In this document: positions 11,991 through 19,314 of the stretch, one piece after another
Position numbering within the stretch: the stretch's first letter is position 1
Layout: each line of letters begins with the position of its first letter
Source of the DNA: Intrasporangium_A sp039812505
Lineage (GTDB): Bacteria > Actinomycetota > Actinomycetes > Actinomycetales > Dermatophilaceae
DNA: 24,152 nucleotides
Reading direction: 5' to 3'
NCBI RefSeq assembly: GCF_039812505.1
Contig: NZ_JBDIAQ010000048.1
Coordinates: 1 to 24,152, forward strand
Translations under genes and position numbers: made by a program
Notes under the pieces: generated by a model
What the model saw: only the letters and a program-made list of their open reading frames with translations
Database searches by the model: none
Told to the model about the DNA's origin: nothing

Positions 11991-14879
11991 TCAGGGGATC
12001 AGGTTCCGGTCGTGGGCGATCGCAGCCGCCTCCGTGCGGCTCGCCGCGCCGAGCTTGGCCAGCACGTTGGAGACGTGCACGCTGACGGTCTTCGTGCTGA
12101 TGAACAGCTGCCGCCCGATCTGGCCGTTGCTGAGGCCGCGGGCGACGAGACCGAGCACCTCGACCTCGCGAGCCGTGAGGTCCGGCGCGTCGCGGAGCGA
12201 TACAGCGCTCGGCAGTATGCCGTCCAGCTCGGCCAGCAGCGGGCGTGCCCCCAGGCGACGGGCCACCTGCCGGGCCGACTCGACCGTGGCCCGGGCACCG
12301 ACGTCGTCGCCGGCCGCGTGCCGGGCCGCGGCCAGCCCGGCCTGTGACCGGGCCACCTCGAAGACCTCGCCGTACCGCTCGAACGCTGCGACGCTCGCCG
12401 ACCAGGCGGCGACGAGGGCTTCCGCGGTGACCGTCGCGGCGTCGGGTGCGGGCCGGCCGAGCAGCCACCGCAGGCGCAGCGCCTCGGCCCGGGTCCGGGC
12501 CAGCCACGCCCACGACTCGACGTCGGTCTCGGGTGACACCACCAGGCTCTCGGCCCGTTCGAGCAAGGTCGTGGTCAGTTCCAGCATCCGCCGTCGCAGC
12601 CTGGCGTCGGCGCCGCGTGCCGCGCGGGCGCTCTGCCCGGCGACCAGGGCCGCCAGCCGGATCGCGATGTGCTCGCGCGGGCCCCACAGCCCGTCCAGCG
12701 TCGCGAGGATGTCCTCCGCGAGGTCGAGTGCGTCCGTGACCCGGCCCTCCTGCCCGAGCAGGTCGATCGCGGTGACGCTGTACACCGCGGTGACCCCGTC
12801 GACCCGCCATGCGGCGCGCAGCTCGGCCAGCACCTCAGGCCCCACCGGCTCGCCGCGGCCGGTGGCCACCGCGAGCCGGGAGCCCAGGAAGTAGCGGCGG
12901 GTCATCTCCGGCAGCCGCCGGTCGCCGAGGTCCCAGCGGCGCAGCGCGCCGTCCCAGTCGCCGAGCTGGTAGGCGACCAGGCCGGCCAGCAGGCGACACT
13001 CCAGGCCGAACGGGGCGAGATCCAGGTGCAGCCGCTCGGCGACACGGGCCCCGTCGTCGTAGGTCGTCAGCGCCGCGCCCAGGTCACCCCGCCGCAGGCG
13101 AACCGACCCGAGCCGGTGCAGCACCCGGACCCGCACCGGCTCGTCGTCGGGTGTCTGGGCCAGCAGTGCCTCCAGCTGGTCCTCGACGGCGACGAGGTCG
13201 TGGCGCCGCTCGACGAGACGGATCAGGATCGCCCGCACCTCGGCAGCGGCGCGGGGCAACCGGAGCTCCTCGGCCAGCCGGGTGACCTCCTCGGTGCGGG
13301 CGGTGACCTCGGCGATCTCGGCGGCACCGCCGCAGTCGACCAGCGCCTGCAGCCGGGCCGTGAGCACCCGCACGCGCCGCTCCGACGGCTCCGGGCCGAC
13401 CAGGTCCAGCGCCTCTGCGGTCAGGGCGAGCGGGTCGTGCGGCAGGTCGAGGATCCGTGAGCCGAGGGCGTAGCGGGCCAGCAGGTCGGCTCGCGTCCGG
13501 CGGGGCTGCGCGCGGCCGGGGTGGTCGAGCCGGTCGCGGAGCAGGCCGACCGCACGGACGGGGTCACCGGCCAGCAGCGCCGCCTCGGCAGCGGTCACGG
13601 TGACCTCGTCGCGTGCCGGGTCGTCCTCGTCGAGCCAGCACAGCGCCCGCTCCAGGTGGCCGAGGGCGTCCTGGGGCCCACCGACCGCGAGGGCGGCCCG
13701 GGCGGCGGCCCGGGACGCCGTGACCGCCGTCGGCAGGTCTCCCACGGCGGCGGCGTGGCGGGCCAGCTCGGCCACGGGGCCCAGCCGCGGGTGCTCGGCC
13801 AGCACGGCGGCATACGCCCGGTGCAGCCGCAGCCGCTCACCGGGCAGCAGGGAGTCCGTGACCGACTCTCGAAGCAGCGCGTGACGGAAGGTGTAGGCCG
13901 GCGGCCAGCTCGTCTCGAGCACGTGGTGCTCGACGGCTGCGCCGACCGCCTCTTCGAGACGGTGGTCGGGCAGGTCGACGACCCGGGCCAGCAGCTCGTG
14001 TCCGATCCCGTGACCGCCGACCGCGACGGCGGCCACGACCAGCTGCGCCTCGTCTGGCAGGGCCTCGACCCGTGCGCGCAGCACTCGGGTCAGGTCGCCG
14101 GTCAGCCCCCGCCCGGCACCGGCGCTGGCGGCGAGCTGCTCGGCGAAGAAGGGGTTGCCCTGCGCGCGCCGGGCGATCTCGCCGGCCACGCCGGCCTCGA
14201 GGTGGGCGCCGTCGAGCGTGGTGACGAGCTCGCGCACCGTGGCGTCCGCCAGCCCCTCGAGCTCGAGGTGGCCCACGCCGTCGACCCTGGCCCAGACCGC
14301 CAGGGTCTCGTGGAGCGGGTGGCGCCGGTGCAGGTCGTCGGACCGGTAGCTGACCACCAGCCCGACCGGGGTCGGGAAGCCCCGGGTCAGCAGCACCGTG
14401 AGCAGGTCACGCGACGAGTGGTCGGCCCAGTGCACGTCCTCGATGACGGCCAGGATCGGGCGGTCGGCCCCCAGGGCCGACAACAGGGCGTGGATCGCGG
14501 CGGCCACACCGGCCGGCTCGGTGCCGGTCCCGGGCACGTCCGGTCGACCCAGGATGGGCAGCAGGTGGCCGAGTGCCGGGTGCAGCGCGGCCACCTGCGC
14601 GACGATCTCGGGAGCCTGCGCCTCGAGTGCGGTGACCAGCTCGACGAACGGCAGGTATGCCAACGCGCTGCCCGCCTGCCCGACACAGTGCCCGACCGCG
14701 GTGCGCCAACCCCGCTCCGAGGCGTCCGCGACGAGCCGGGCCACGAGCCGGGACTTGCCGATGCCGGCGTCACCGGACAACACGACGCTGCCGCCGTCGG
14801 CGCCCTCGAGCCCGACGGCGGCAGCGAGCCTTCCGAGCTCGACGGCCCGGCCGAGAAGCGGACCTGCCCTGAACGGCAT
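11991..14879 (-). CDS. Large ATP-binding LuxR-family (LAL) transcriptional regulator
   Basis: A 962-residue regulator of the LAL/MalT-like type: an N-terminal AAA/NACHT-like ATPase, a long helical TPR-like middle and a C-terminal LuxR DNA-binding domain. Seen: Walker A GDAGIGKS (36-43), Walker B ILAVIEDVHWAD (142-153), and a final domain from about 898 with LTAREVEVLGLVARGLSNGQ and ISTKTVSVHVSNVLAKLG. The inducer is unknown. The start at ATG 14879 puts LLGRAVELGRL at the N-terminus as in relatives; a 19-residue upstream extension is unlikely. No strong ribosome site is visible. A 55-codon gene ends 64 bases upstream on the same strand, and a perfect split inverted repeat lies before that gene, so the two may form one autoregulated unit. 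Confidence 0.9.
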   Translation of the reverse strand: MPFRAGPLLGRAVELGRLAAAVGLEGADGGSVVLSGDAGIGKSRLVARLVADASERGWRTAVGHCVGQAGSALAYLPFVELVTALEAQAPEIVAQVAALHPALGHLLPILGRPDVPGTGTEPAGVAAAIHALLSALGADRPILAVIEDVHWADHSSRDLLTVLLTRGFPTPVGLVVSYRSDDLHRRHPLHETLAVWARVDGVGHLELEGLADATVRELVTTLDGAHLEAGVAGEIARRAQGNPFFAEQLAASAGAGRGLTGDLTRVLRARVEALPDEAQLVVAAVAVGGHGIGHELLARVVDLPDHRLEEAVGAAVEHHVLETSWPPAYTFRHALLRESVTDSLLPGERLRLHRAYAAVLAEHPRLGPVAELARHAAAVGDLPTAVTASRAAARAALAVGGPQDALGHLERALCWLDEDDPARDEVTVTAAEAALLAGDPVRAVGLLRDRLDHPGRAQPRRTRADLLARYALGSRILDLPHDPLALTAEALDLVGPEPSERRVRVLTARLQALVDCGGAAEIAEVTARTEEVTRLAEELRLPRAAAEVRAILIRLVERRHDLVAVEDQLEALLAQTPDDEPVRVRVLHRLGSVRLRRGDLGAALTTYDDGARVAERLHLDLAPFGLECRLLAGLVAYQLGDWDGALRRWDLGDRRLPEMTRRYFLGSRLAVATGRGEPVGPEVLAELRAAWRVDGVTAVYSVTAIDLLGQEGRVTDALDLAEDILATLDGLWGPREHIAIRLAALVAGQSARAARGADARLRRRMLELTTTLLERAESLVVSPETDVESWAWLARTRAEALRLRWLLGRPAPDAATVTAEALVAAWSASVAAFERYGEVFEVARSQAGLAAARHAAGDDVGARATVESARQVARRLGARPLLAELDGILPSAVSLRDAPDLTAREVEVLGLVARGLSNGQIGRQLFISTKTVSVHVSNVLAKLGAASRTEAAAIAHDRNLIP

Positions 14880-14943
14880 GCCACCAAGTGTCCGCCCTCC
14901 CGGCGCCGGGTGGGCCGACAGCGGCACGGCCGGCACGGCGTCA

Positions 14944-15111
14944 CTACCGGTCGGCCGCCCCGTGGGTCTCCTCCCAGCGGCGCCGCCGCATCGTGCGCGC
15001 GATGACGGTCAGCGACGAGTCCGGGCGCTCCCGGCGCAGGTTCCGCCGACCGTAGCGGTGCTCGATCTCGGCCTTGGCGAGGTACAGGTCGCCGAGGTTG
15101 TTCGTGTTCAT
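14944..15111 (-). CDS. Small basic protein of 55 residues, unknown function
   Basis: Reads MNTNNLGDLYLAKAEIEHRY followed by an Arg-rich middle and the C-terminal stretch TMRRRRWEETHGAADR. It is short, highly charged and has no membrane segment or known domain. The start at ATG 15111 has GGAGGAG six bases upstream, one of the clearest ribosome sites in the window, and this is the main evidence that it is translated. An in-frame ATG 36 bases earlier has no such site. It lies 64 bases upstream of the LAL regulator on the same strand and 46 bases from a perfect inverted repeat. It could be a leader peptide, a small partner of the regulator or a regulated target. I do not recognise it. Confidence 0.62.
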   Translation of the reverse strand: MNTNNLGDLYLAKAEIEHRYGRRNLRRERPDSSLTVIARTMRRRRWEETHGAADR

Positions 15112-15156
15112 GATGGCTCCTCCGCCGTGGTTTCCGGACCTCTCCACGGTCGGCTC

Positions 15157-15216
15157 CTGAGGTAGCCGAGCACATCGGGCAGGGTGCGTATCCCGTTCCG
15201 GCGCGGGCTACCTCAG
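15157..15216. promoter_or_regulatory. Split perfect inverted repeat, candidate LAL operator
   Basis: CTGAGGTAGCC (15157-15167) and its exact reverse complement GGCTACCTCAG (15206-15216) are separated by 38 bases, placing their centres 49 bp apart, between four and five helical turns. They sit upstream of the 55-codon gene and the LAL regulator, where an activator would bind. The rest of 15112-15375 holds no gene that I can support. Confidence 0.6.
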
Positions 15217-15306
15217 ACGGCTCGGGCGAGGTCGGCGGCACGCTGCGGCAGCCCGGGTCTCGCGTCCACCAGCCGGGCGGAATGGCCCGGCCCGGGGGCC
15301 CTCGGC

Positions 15307-15312
15307 TAGACT
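15307..15312 (+). promoter_or_regulatory. Candidate -10 element for the two-TM protein gene
   Basis: TAGACT is a good TAnnnT -10 match and would give a leader of roughly 55-60 nt before the ATG at 15376. No clear -35 is present. No good ribosome site precedes that ATG. Confidence 0.4.
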
Positions 15313-15375
15313 GGAGCAGGACCGGCAAGGGCGGCGGTACCGCTTTCACCGACCCCCGACCACAGGCTGCCCGTA

Positions 15376-16209
15376 ATGTCACCCACCTCGTCCCCGCCCT
15401 CCGTCTCTCCATCCCCGTCGTCCTCGCGCGAGCCCGATCACGCCCGCAAGGACGCGTCGGCGGCGTCGTCCGAGCCCGACTCCGAGCGGTTCTTCGGGCT
15501 CAGCACCGCGCAGGTGACCGGCAGCGCACTCGCGGCGGGCACCTCCGCGTACGCGGCCAGCCACCTGGGTGTCGCCGGGACGCTCATCGGGGCGCTGGTC
15601 GGCTCGATCATCGCGACCGTAGCGGCTGCCGTGTACAGCCACTCGCTGCGGCGGGCCGGTCAACACCTGAAGGTGCTTCGCCCCGGACAGCAGCCACCCA
15701 GCGACCAGGTGGGCCGGTCCACGCCCACGGGTACCACTCGGCCGGTGTCGGCCGGTGCCGGCGTGAACCGGACGGTGCGCCGGCGCACCTGGCCGCGGGT
15801 CGCGGTCGGCGTGCTCGCCGGGGCGGTGCTCGCGCTCGCCGTGATCACCGGCGTCGAGGGCCTGCTCGGCCATCCGCTGTCCGACTCCGCCCAGCGTGGC
15901 ACGTCCATCGGGGAGGTGCTGGGACGCTCGGGTGGTCCGGCGCACCAGCCTGCCCAGGTGGACACCCCGACGCCGTCATCGACCACGCCCGGGTCGCTGC
16001 CCACTCCGACGGACACCGTCGCACCGGGGGATCAGCAGGCCCCCGTGCAGCCGGCGGGTGGCGCCTCGTCCGAGCCGCCGACCGCCCCGCCGGCGACACC
16101 CGAGCCCTCGCAGACCGCCCCGGACGAGGCCAGCACCGCTCCGGTCGTCCCGACGCAGCCCGGCGCCTCGAGCCCGGCCGACCCCGGCCTCGCCCCGCCG
16201 GTCGGCTGA
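15376..16209 (+). CDS. Two-TM protein with Ser/Pro-rich N-terminus and Pro/Thr-rich tail
   Basis: A 277-residue protein. The first 35 residues are Ser/Pro-rich. FFGLSTAQVTGSALAAGTSAYAASHLG leads into a membrane segment at about 64-88 (GVAGTLIGALVGSIIATVAA), an Arg-rich loop, a second membrane segment at about 140-161 (VAVGVLAGAVLALAVITGV), and a long Pro/Thr/Ser tail of about 100 residues. Two membrane helices put both ends on the same side; the basic loop between them suggests neither orientation clearly. Similar low-complexity membrane proteins are common in actinobacteria and have no known role. ATG at 15376 lacks a convincing ribosome site, so the exact start is uncertain. A tandem duplication spans the stop codon and a strong hairpin follows. 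Confidence 0.7.
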   Translation: MSPTSSPPSVSPSPSSSREPDHARKDASAASSEPDSERFFGLSTAQVTGSALAAGTSAYAASHLGVAGTLIGALVGSIIATVAAAVYSHSLRRAGQHLKVLRPGQQPPSDQVGRSTPTGTTRPVSAGAGVNRTVRRRTWPRVAVGVLAGAVLALAVITGVEGLLGHPLSDSAQRGTSIGEVLGRSGGPAHQPAQVDTPTPSSTTPGSLPTPTDTVAPGDQQAPVQPAGGASSEPPTAPPATPEPSQTAPDEASTAPVVPTQPGASSPADPGLAPPVG

Positions 16210-16233
16210 GCCCCGACGCCGGTCGGCTGAGCC
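16196..16233. repeat. In-frame tandem duplication over the stop codon
   Basis: CGCCGGTCGGCTGAGCC occurs at 16196-16212 and again at 16217-16233. The 21-base period is a whole number of codons, so a second in-frame TGA follows the first; readthrough would add only seven residues. Confidence 0.85.
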
Positions 16234-16271
16234 GTCGACCGGGCCCCGTCACGGCGGGGTCCGGACGGCTC
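16229..16271. terminator. Long two-part hairpin between convergent genes
   Basis: GAGCCGT (16229-16235) pairs with ACGGCTC (16265-16271), and CCGGGCCCCG (16239-16248) pairs with CGGGGTCCGG (16255-16264) with one G-T pair. The loop is TCACGG, and CGA bulges between the two stems on one side only. There is no T-tract. It is placed to end transcription from both converging genes. Confidence 0.65.
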
Positions 16272-16299
16272 GACGCACTCCCGGCGGCTCGGCCGCAGC

Positions 16300-16953
16300 T
16301 CAACCGTCCCGCCGGAAGGTCAGCAGGTAGTCGCCCGTGAAGTCGTGTGGCAGCCGGTCCCAGCACACGACGGTCTCCCGGACGAACGGCAGCACCCGGC
16401 CGACGACGCGCGCCAGGTCCCAGGCCAGGGCGGTCGTGTGGCCGGCGTGCCGGATGTTGGCGACGTTGAGCACCAGGTGACCGCCGGGCCTGAGCAGCCC
16501 CCGCAGCTGACGGGCGATGTCCTGCAGAGCGGCCAGATAGGTCCGGTAGTCGCCGCCGACCAGCTCGTAGGCCGTGAGCGGGTCGTGCGGGTGGTCGTTG
16601 GCGGTGCGGTACGGCGGCGAGGTCAGGCAGAGGTCGAAGGGGCCGGAGACGAGCCGGTTCAGCCCGCGCGCGTCGCCCTCGACCAGGGTGGCATCAGGCG
16701 CGCGGCGCCAGCACGCGGCCACCCGCTCGGGCAGCAGCTCGACCCCGGTCGCCCGACGCCCGAGCCGCTGTGCCACCGCGAGCGTGGTGCCGAAGCCCGC
16801 GAATGGATCGAGCACGCGGCCGCCGGCCACCGTCAGCGGCTCGATGACGGCGGCGGCGACCGCCTCGGTGAAGTGGACGTCCTCCTCCGACCCGCTGACC
16901 CGTTCGGCCACCAGCTCGGCCTGCGTCGCGCCGACATATGCGGGCAGGGTCAT
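16300..16953 (-). CDS. Small DNA (N4-cytosine/N6-adenine) methyltransferase-like protein
   Basis: A 217-residue AdoMet-dependent methyltransferase. Seen: HFTEAV (28-33, motif X-like), VLDPFAGFGTT (47-57, motif I), GVEL (70-73, acidic motif II), EGDA (92-95, motif III) and the catalytic TSPPY (111-115, motif IV). TSPPY is typical of amino-methyltransferases acting on DNA bases. Motif I comes before motif IV, and there is no room for a large target-recognition domain, so specificity may be low, supplied by a partner, or the substrate may be RNA. The start codon at 16953 overlaps the stop of the PadR gene (ATGA), so translation is coupled to the regulator. No restriction enzyme gene is adjacent. 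A longer reading to 17700 in this frame runs through the PadR gene and is not real. Confidence 0.75.
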   Translation of the reverse strand: MTLPAYVGATQAELVAERVSGSEEDVHFTEAVAAAVIEPLTVAGGRVLDPFAGFGTTLAVAQRLGRRATGVELLPERVAACWRRAPDATLVEGDARGLNRLVSGPFDLCLTSPPYRTANDHPHDPLTAYELVGGDYRTYLAALQDIARQLRGLLRPGGHLVLNVANIRHAGHTTALAWDLARVVGRVLPFVRETVVCWDRLPHDFTGDYLLTFRRDG

Positions 16954-17663
16954 GAGTCCGCGTCGTCGGGGACCTCCTCGGCCACCACCACGTTCTCGTC
17001 GGCGAGCAGCTCGTAGAGCCGGCGCCGGGTCTCCGCGAGGATCTCCGCGGCGTCGGCGCGCTGCTGCTCCGTGCCGCTGACCATCACCTGCCAGACGGCA
17101 CCGATGACCTGCCCGATGACGCGCTCGAAGCCGCTTCCCATCGGCTGGCCACGCTCGGAGCGGGCCCGCCCGGACTCGAACGGCTCCCAGGTCTCGTCGA
17201 GCTCGTCCTCGTGCGCCTCGACGTACTGACGGCCCGCGTCGGTCAGCCGCAGGACCCGACGGCCGCCCTCGTCGATGCCCATGATCAGGCCCTCGTCCTC
17301 GAGCTGCTGGATGGTGGGGTAGACCGATCCCGGGCTCGGCTTCCAGGCGCCGCCACTGCGCTCGGCGATCTGCTGGATGACCTGGTAGCCGTTCATCGGC
17401 TCGTCGGCGAGCACCGCCAGGATCGCCGAGCGGACGTCGCCCCGGCGAACCTTCGGGCGCCGCGGCGGCGCGATGTCCGGCCCCCCGAAGCTGCGGATGA
17501 CGTCGCGGATCCAGGGTGGCGGCCCGTGCCGGTGCCCGCCGCCCCAGCCGGGGGGCCCCCAGGGCGGTCCGCCGCCCCACGCCCCGCCGCCCCAGGCGCC
17601 GCCGCGACCTCGGCCGCCCCAGCCGCCGCCCCAGGGACCCTCGTTCTCGTTCGTGCCGTTCAT
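16950..17663 (-). CDS. PadR family transcriptional regulator with Gly/Trp-rich N-terminus
   Basis: A 237-residue regulator. Residues 1-50 are almost only Gly, Trp, Pro, Arg and His (runs of WGGG and PPWG). The winged helix follows: RRGDVRSAILAVLADEPMNG, YQVIQQIAERSGGAWKPSPG, SVYPTIQQLEDEGLI, with the PadR-defining PSPGSVYPTIQQLEDEG core. A helical dimerisation tail follows. Gly-rich N-terminal PadR proteins are common in actinobacteria; their ligand is generally unknown, and the His/Trp content might bind metal or support disorder. GAGGAG precedes the ATG at 17663. The gene is first in a two-gene operon with the methyltransferase-like gene, and a CGATATATCG palindrome lies about 55 bases upstream, suggesting autoregulation. 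Confidence 0.88.
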   Translation of the reverse strand: MNGTNENEGPWGGGWGGRGRGGAWGGGAWGGGPPWGPPGWGGGHRHGPPPWIRDVIRSFGGPDIAPPRRPKVRRGDVRSAILAVLADEPMNGYQVIQQIAERSGGAWKPSPGSVYPTIQQLEDEGLIMGIDEGGRRVLRLTDAGRQYVEAHEDELDETWEPFESGRARSERGQPMGSGFERVIGQVIGAVWQVMVSGTEQQRADAAEILAETRRRLYELLADENVVVAEEVPDDADS

Positions 17664-17705
17664 GACTTCTCCTCGGGTGAGGACCGTGTTCCGTCAACAC
17701 AGTCG

Positions 17706-17726
17706 CGATATGACGACGATATATCG
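17706..17726. promoter_or_regulatory. Candidate PadR operator
   Basis: CGATAT (17706-17711) and ATATCG (17721-17726) are inverted arms 9 bases apart; the second arm lies inside a perfect 10-bp palindrome CGATATATCG (17717-17726). The site is about 45-60 bases upstream of the PadR start in an AT-rich patch, as expected for an autoregulated PadR gene. Confidence 0.55.
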
Positions 17727-17789
17727 ACGACTGCCAAGTCGGCTAGTGGCAGAACCCGGATACGTCTCTATCGAAGGGTCTAATGAAAA

Positions 17790-17838
17790 CCGTATACAGC
17801 GGCATACGGACTTATCGTCATAGAACGGTCGGTCGTTC
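17790..17838. promoter_or_regulatory. Two further inverted repeats in the AT-rich divergent spacer
   Basis: CCGTAT (17790-17795) and ATACGG (17804-17809) are inverted with an 8-base spacer; GAACG (17823-17827) and CGTTC (17834-17838) are inverted with a 6-base spacer. Both lie between the divergent PadR and RsbW-like genes and differ from the CGATATATCG site, so a second regulator may act here. Confidence 0.4.
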
Positions 17839-17852
17839 GTCATCCATGGGAA

Positions 17853-17858
17853 TATGGT
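17853..17858 (+). promoter_or_regulatory. Candidate -10 element for the RsbW-like gene
   Basis: TATGGT fits TAnnnT and would start a transcript near 17865, about 40 nt before the GTG start, with AGGAGGGG in the leader. The GAACG/CGTTC inverted repeat lies at about the -35 position, where a bound protein could block or activate. Confidence 0.4.
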
Positions 17859-17905
17859 TGTCGTAGTGCGAACGCACCATGGCGAGCCGGCACGCAGGAG
17901 GGGAA

Positions 17906-18373
17906 GTGGCGAGCACGCAGGGTGAGCGCGGCCACGTCAACGGCAGCGGCATCTCGCCCCCGACGACGGACCGGCGGACGGTGCGGATTCCGTGGGCCCC
18001 GTCGGCGGCCCCGCGCGTCCGGCGGACGCTGGTCGAGGACCTCACCGACCGGGGGATCGACGGCGAGGTCATCAACGAGGCCGAGATCGTCGTCAGCGAG
18101 CTGGTCGCCAACGCGGTGCGCCACGCGCGTCCGCTCTCGGACGGCTCGATCCGGGTCCACTGGAAGGTCCGCAACGGCGTCGTCGAGGTCGAGGTGTCCG
18201 ACGGCGGCGGTCCCACCGCGCCCAAGCCGTCACCGCGCACCACCTGGGGCCTGAGCGGGCGGGGCCTGCGGATCGTGCGCTCGCTGGCGCACGAGTGGGG
18301 CGTCGCCGACGACGCGGCCGGCCGCACGGTGTGGGCCTCGCTCGGCGGCCCCTCGCGCCGCCGCACCCACTGA
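17906..18373 (+). CDS. RsbW-like ATP-binding (HATPase_c) regulatory protein
   Basis: A 155-residue GHKL-fold protein like the small anti-sigma-factor kinases (RsbW/SpoIIAB-like) abundant in actinobacteria. Seen: N-box EAEIVVSELVANAVRHA (58-74), G1 box VSDGGG (97-102) and G2 box GLSGRGLRIV (115-124), so the ATP site looks intact. In the family such proteins phosphorylate an anti-sigma-factor antagonist or bind a sigma factor; no partner gene is adjacent. I chose GTG 17906 because AGGAGGGG precedes it at normal spacing; an in-frame ATG at 17879 would add nine residues and lacks a site. The gene is divergent from the PadR operon across the AT-rich spacer, and a hairpin follows its stop. Confidence 0.85.
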   Translation: MASTQGERGHVNGSGISPPTTDRRTVRIPWAPSAAPRVRRTLVEDLTDRGIDGEVINEAEIVVSELVANAVRHARPLSDGSIRVHWKVRNGVVEVEVSDGGGPTAPKPSPRTTWGLSGRGLRIVRSLAHEWGVADDAAGRTVWASLGGPSRRRTH

Positions 18374-18390
18374 CCTTTCCGGATGCCGCC

Positions 18391-18408
18391 CACCGCGCTC
18401 TCGCGGTG
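18391..18408 (+). terminator. Short perfect hairpin after the RsbW-like gene
   Basis: CACCGCG (18391-18397) pairs with CGCGGTG (18402-18408) over a CTCT loop, 18 bases after the stop. There is no T-tract. It separates this gene from the DUF5926 promoter. Confidence 0.55.
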
Positions 18409-18421
18409 CGCCCGCTCCCGT

Positions 18422-18427
18422 TAGGGT
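18422..18427 (+). promoter_or_regulatory. Candidate -10 element for a leaderless DUF5926 transcript
   Basis: TAGGGT fits TAnnnT and ends 8 nt before the ATG at 18436. No ribosome site is present between them, which is what a leaderless start predicts. Confidence 0.5.
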
Positions 18428-18435
18428 TGCCACCC

Positions 18436-19314
18436 ATGGGCAAGGCTTCCCGACGTCCCCGTACCCCGCGCGCGCCGCGACCGGCGCTTGCGCCCTTCGT
18501 CTCCCGCCCCTTCGAGGGCCTGCCCGACGAGACCGAGTGGGTCGCGATGCGCGAGATCGTGCCCGCGGCCACCGCGACCGTGCGCTTCGCCTCCGGACGC
18601 GCACCCGAGGGGGCGCCCGACACGGTGACGATCGCGACCGTCCTGCCGCTGGCCTGGCCGGGCCTGCACCGGGAGTCCGGCGAGGTGCTGGTCGGCATCC
18701 AGTCGGGCAGCGCGAGCGGGGACACCAGCCGCGACATCGCCCTGGCCATCCTGCTGTCGGTCGCGGCCGAGCCGGGCCACCCGGTGGAGACCCAGCCGCT
18801 GTCCACCGCCGAGACCCCGCGCCTGCAGGACCTGCTCGACCTGACCGCCCCGCTCGAGGTCAGCGTCCACGACGGGTTCGACTTCTGGGTCACCGGGGTC
18901 GATCTGGACACCGAGGCGCAGGCCTCGCTCGAGCGGGCGAACGAGTCGGCCATCCCCACGACGCGCGTCGCCGCCGTCGCGTCGTGCTACTGGTGCCGGA
19001 TCGGCGACCGCACCTACGTGCGCTGGGTCCTGCCCCACGACGAGGACACCGCGACCACGGCCCTGGCTCGGCTGCACGCCGCCGGCGCCAGCTCCCTCGG
19101 TGGCTCCGGCCGGCTGCTGGGCTGCTTCCGCTCGAGCGGGCTGCTCATCCCCGTCTGGGACGTCGACCCGGCCGTCGCGGCGAGCGACTTCGCGGAGCCG
19201 GTGGCCCGGATGCGCGAGCGGCTCGAGTCCGCCGCGGCCCGGACCGAGCCGCTCGACGCCGCCGAACGAGGTGCGCGGGCGGGCCTGACCAACCGACAGG
19301 TGACACTCCGCTGA
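18436..19314 (+). CDS. DUF5926 family protein
   Basis: A 292-residue protein of the actinobacterial DUF5926 family, unknown function, soluble and probably cytoplasmic. It opens with a basic MGKASRRPRTPRAPRP stretch, then FVSRPFEGLPDETEWVAMRE and IVPAATATVRFA, and a conserved centre with WPGLHRESGEVLVGIQSGSA. It ends in GLTNRQVTLR. Some databases label relatives as SecA-like because of the N-terminal MGK-type motif; nothing here shows a translocase. The start at ATG 18436 is supported by the leaderless promoter and by the family's MGK start. The stop overlaps the glycosyltransferase gene, so the two are likely co-transcribed. Confidence 0.85.
   Translation: MGKASRRPRTPRAPRPALAPFVSRPFEGLPDETEWVAMREIVPAATATVRFASGRAPEGAPDTVTIATVLPLAWPGLHRESGEVLVGIQSGSASGDTSRDIALAILLSVAAEPGHPVETQPLSTAETPRLQDLLDLTAPLEVSVHDGFDFWVTGVDLDTEAQASLERANESAIPTTRVAAVASCYWCRIGDRTYVRWVLPHDEDTATTALARLHAAGASSLGGSGRLLGCFRSSGLLIPVWDVDPAVAASDFAEPVARMRERLESAAARTEPLDAAERGARAGLTNRQVTLR

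Noticed and set aside
16954..17700. Long reading frame joining the methyltransferase to upstream Arg-rich sequence
   Set aside because: The upstream part is a shadow of the PadR gene in another frame; its composition is Arg/Gly-rich noise and the true start overlaps the PadR stop.
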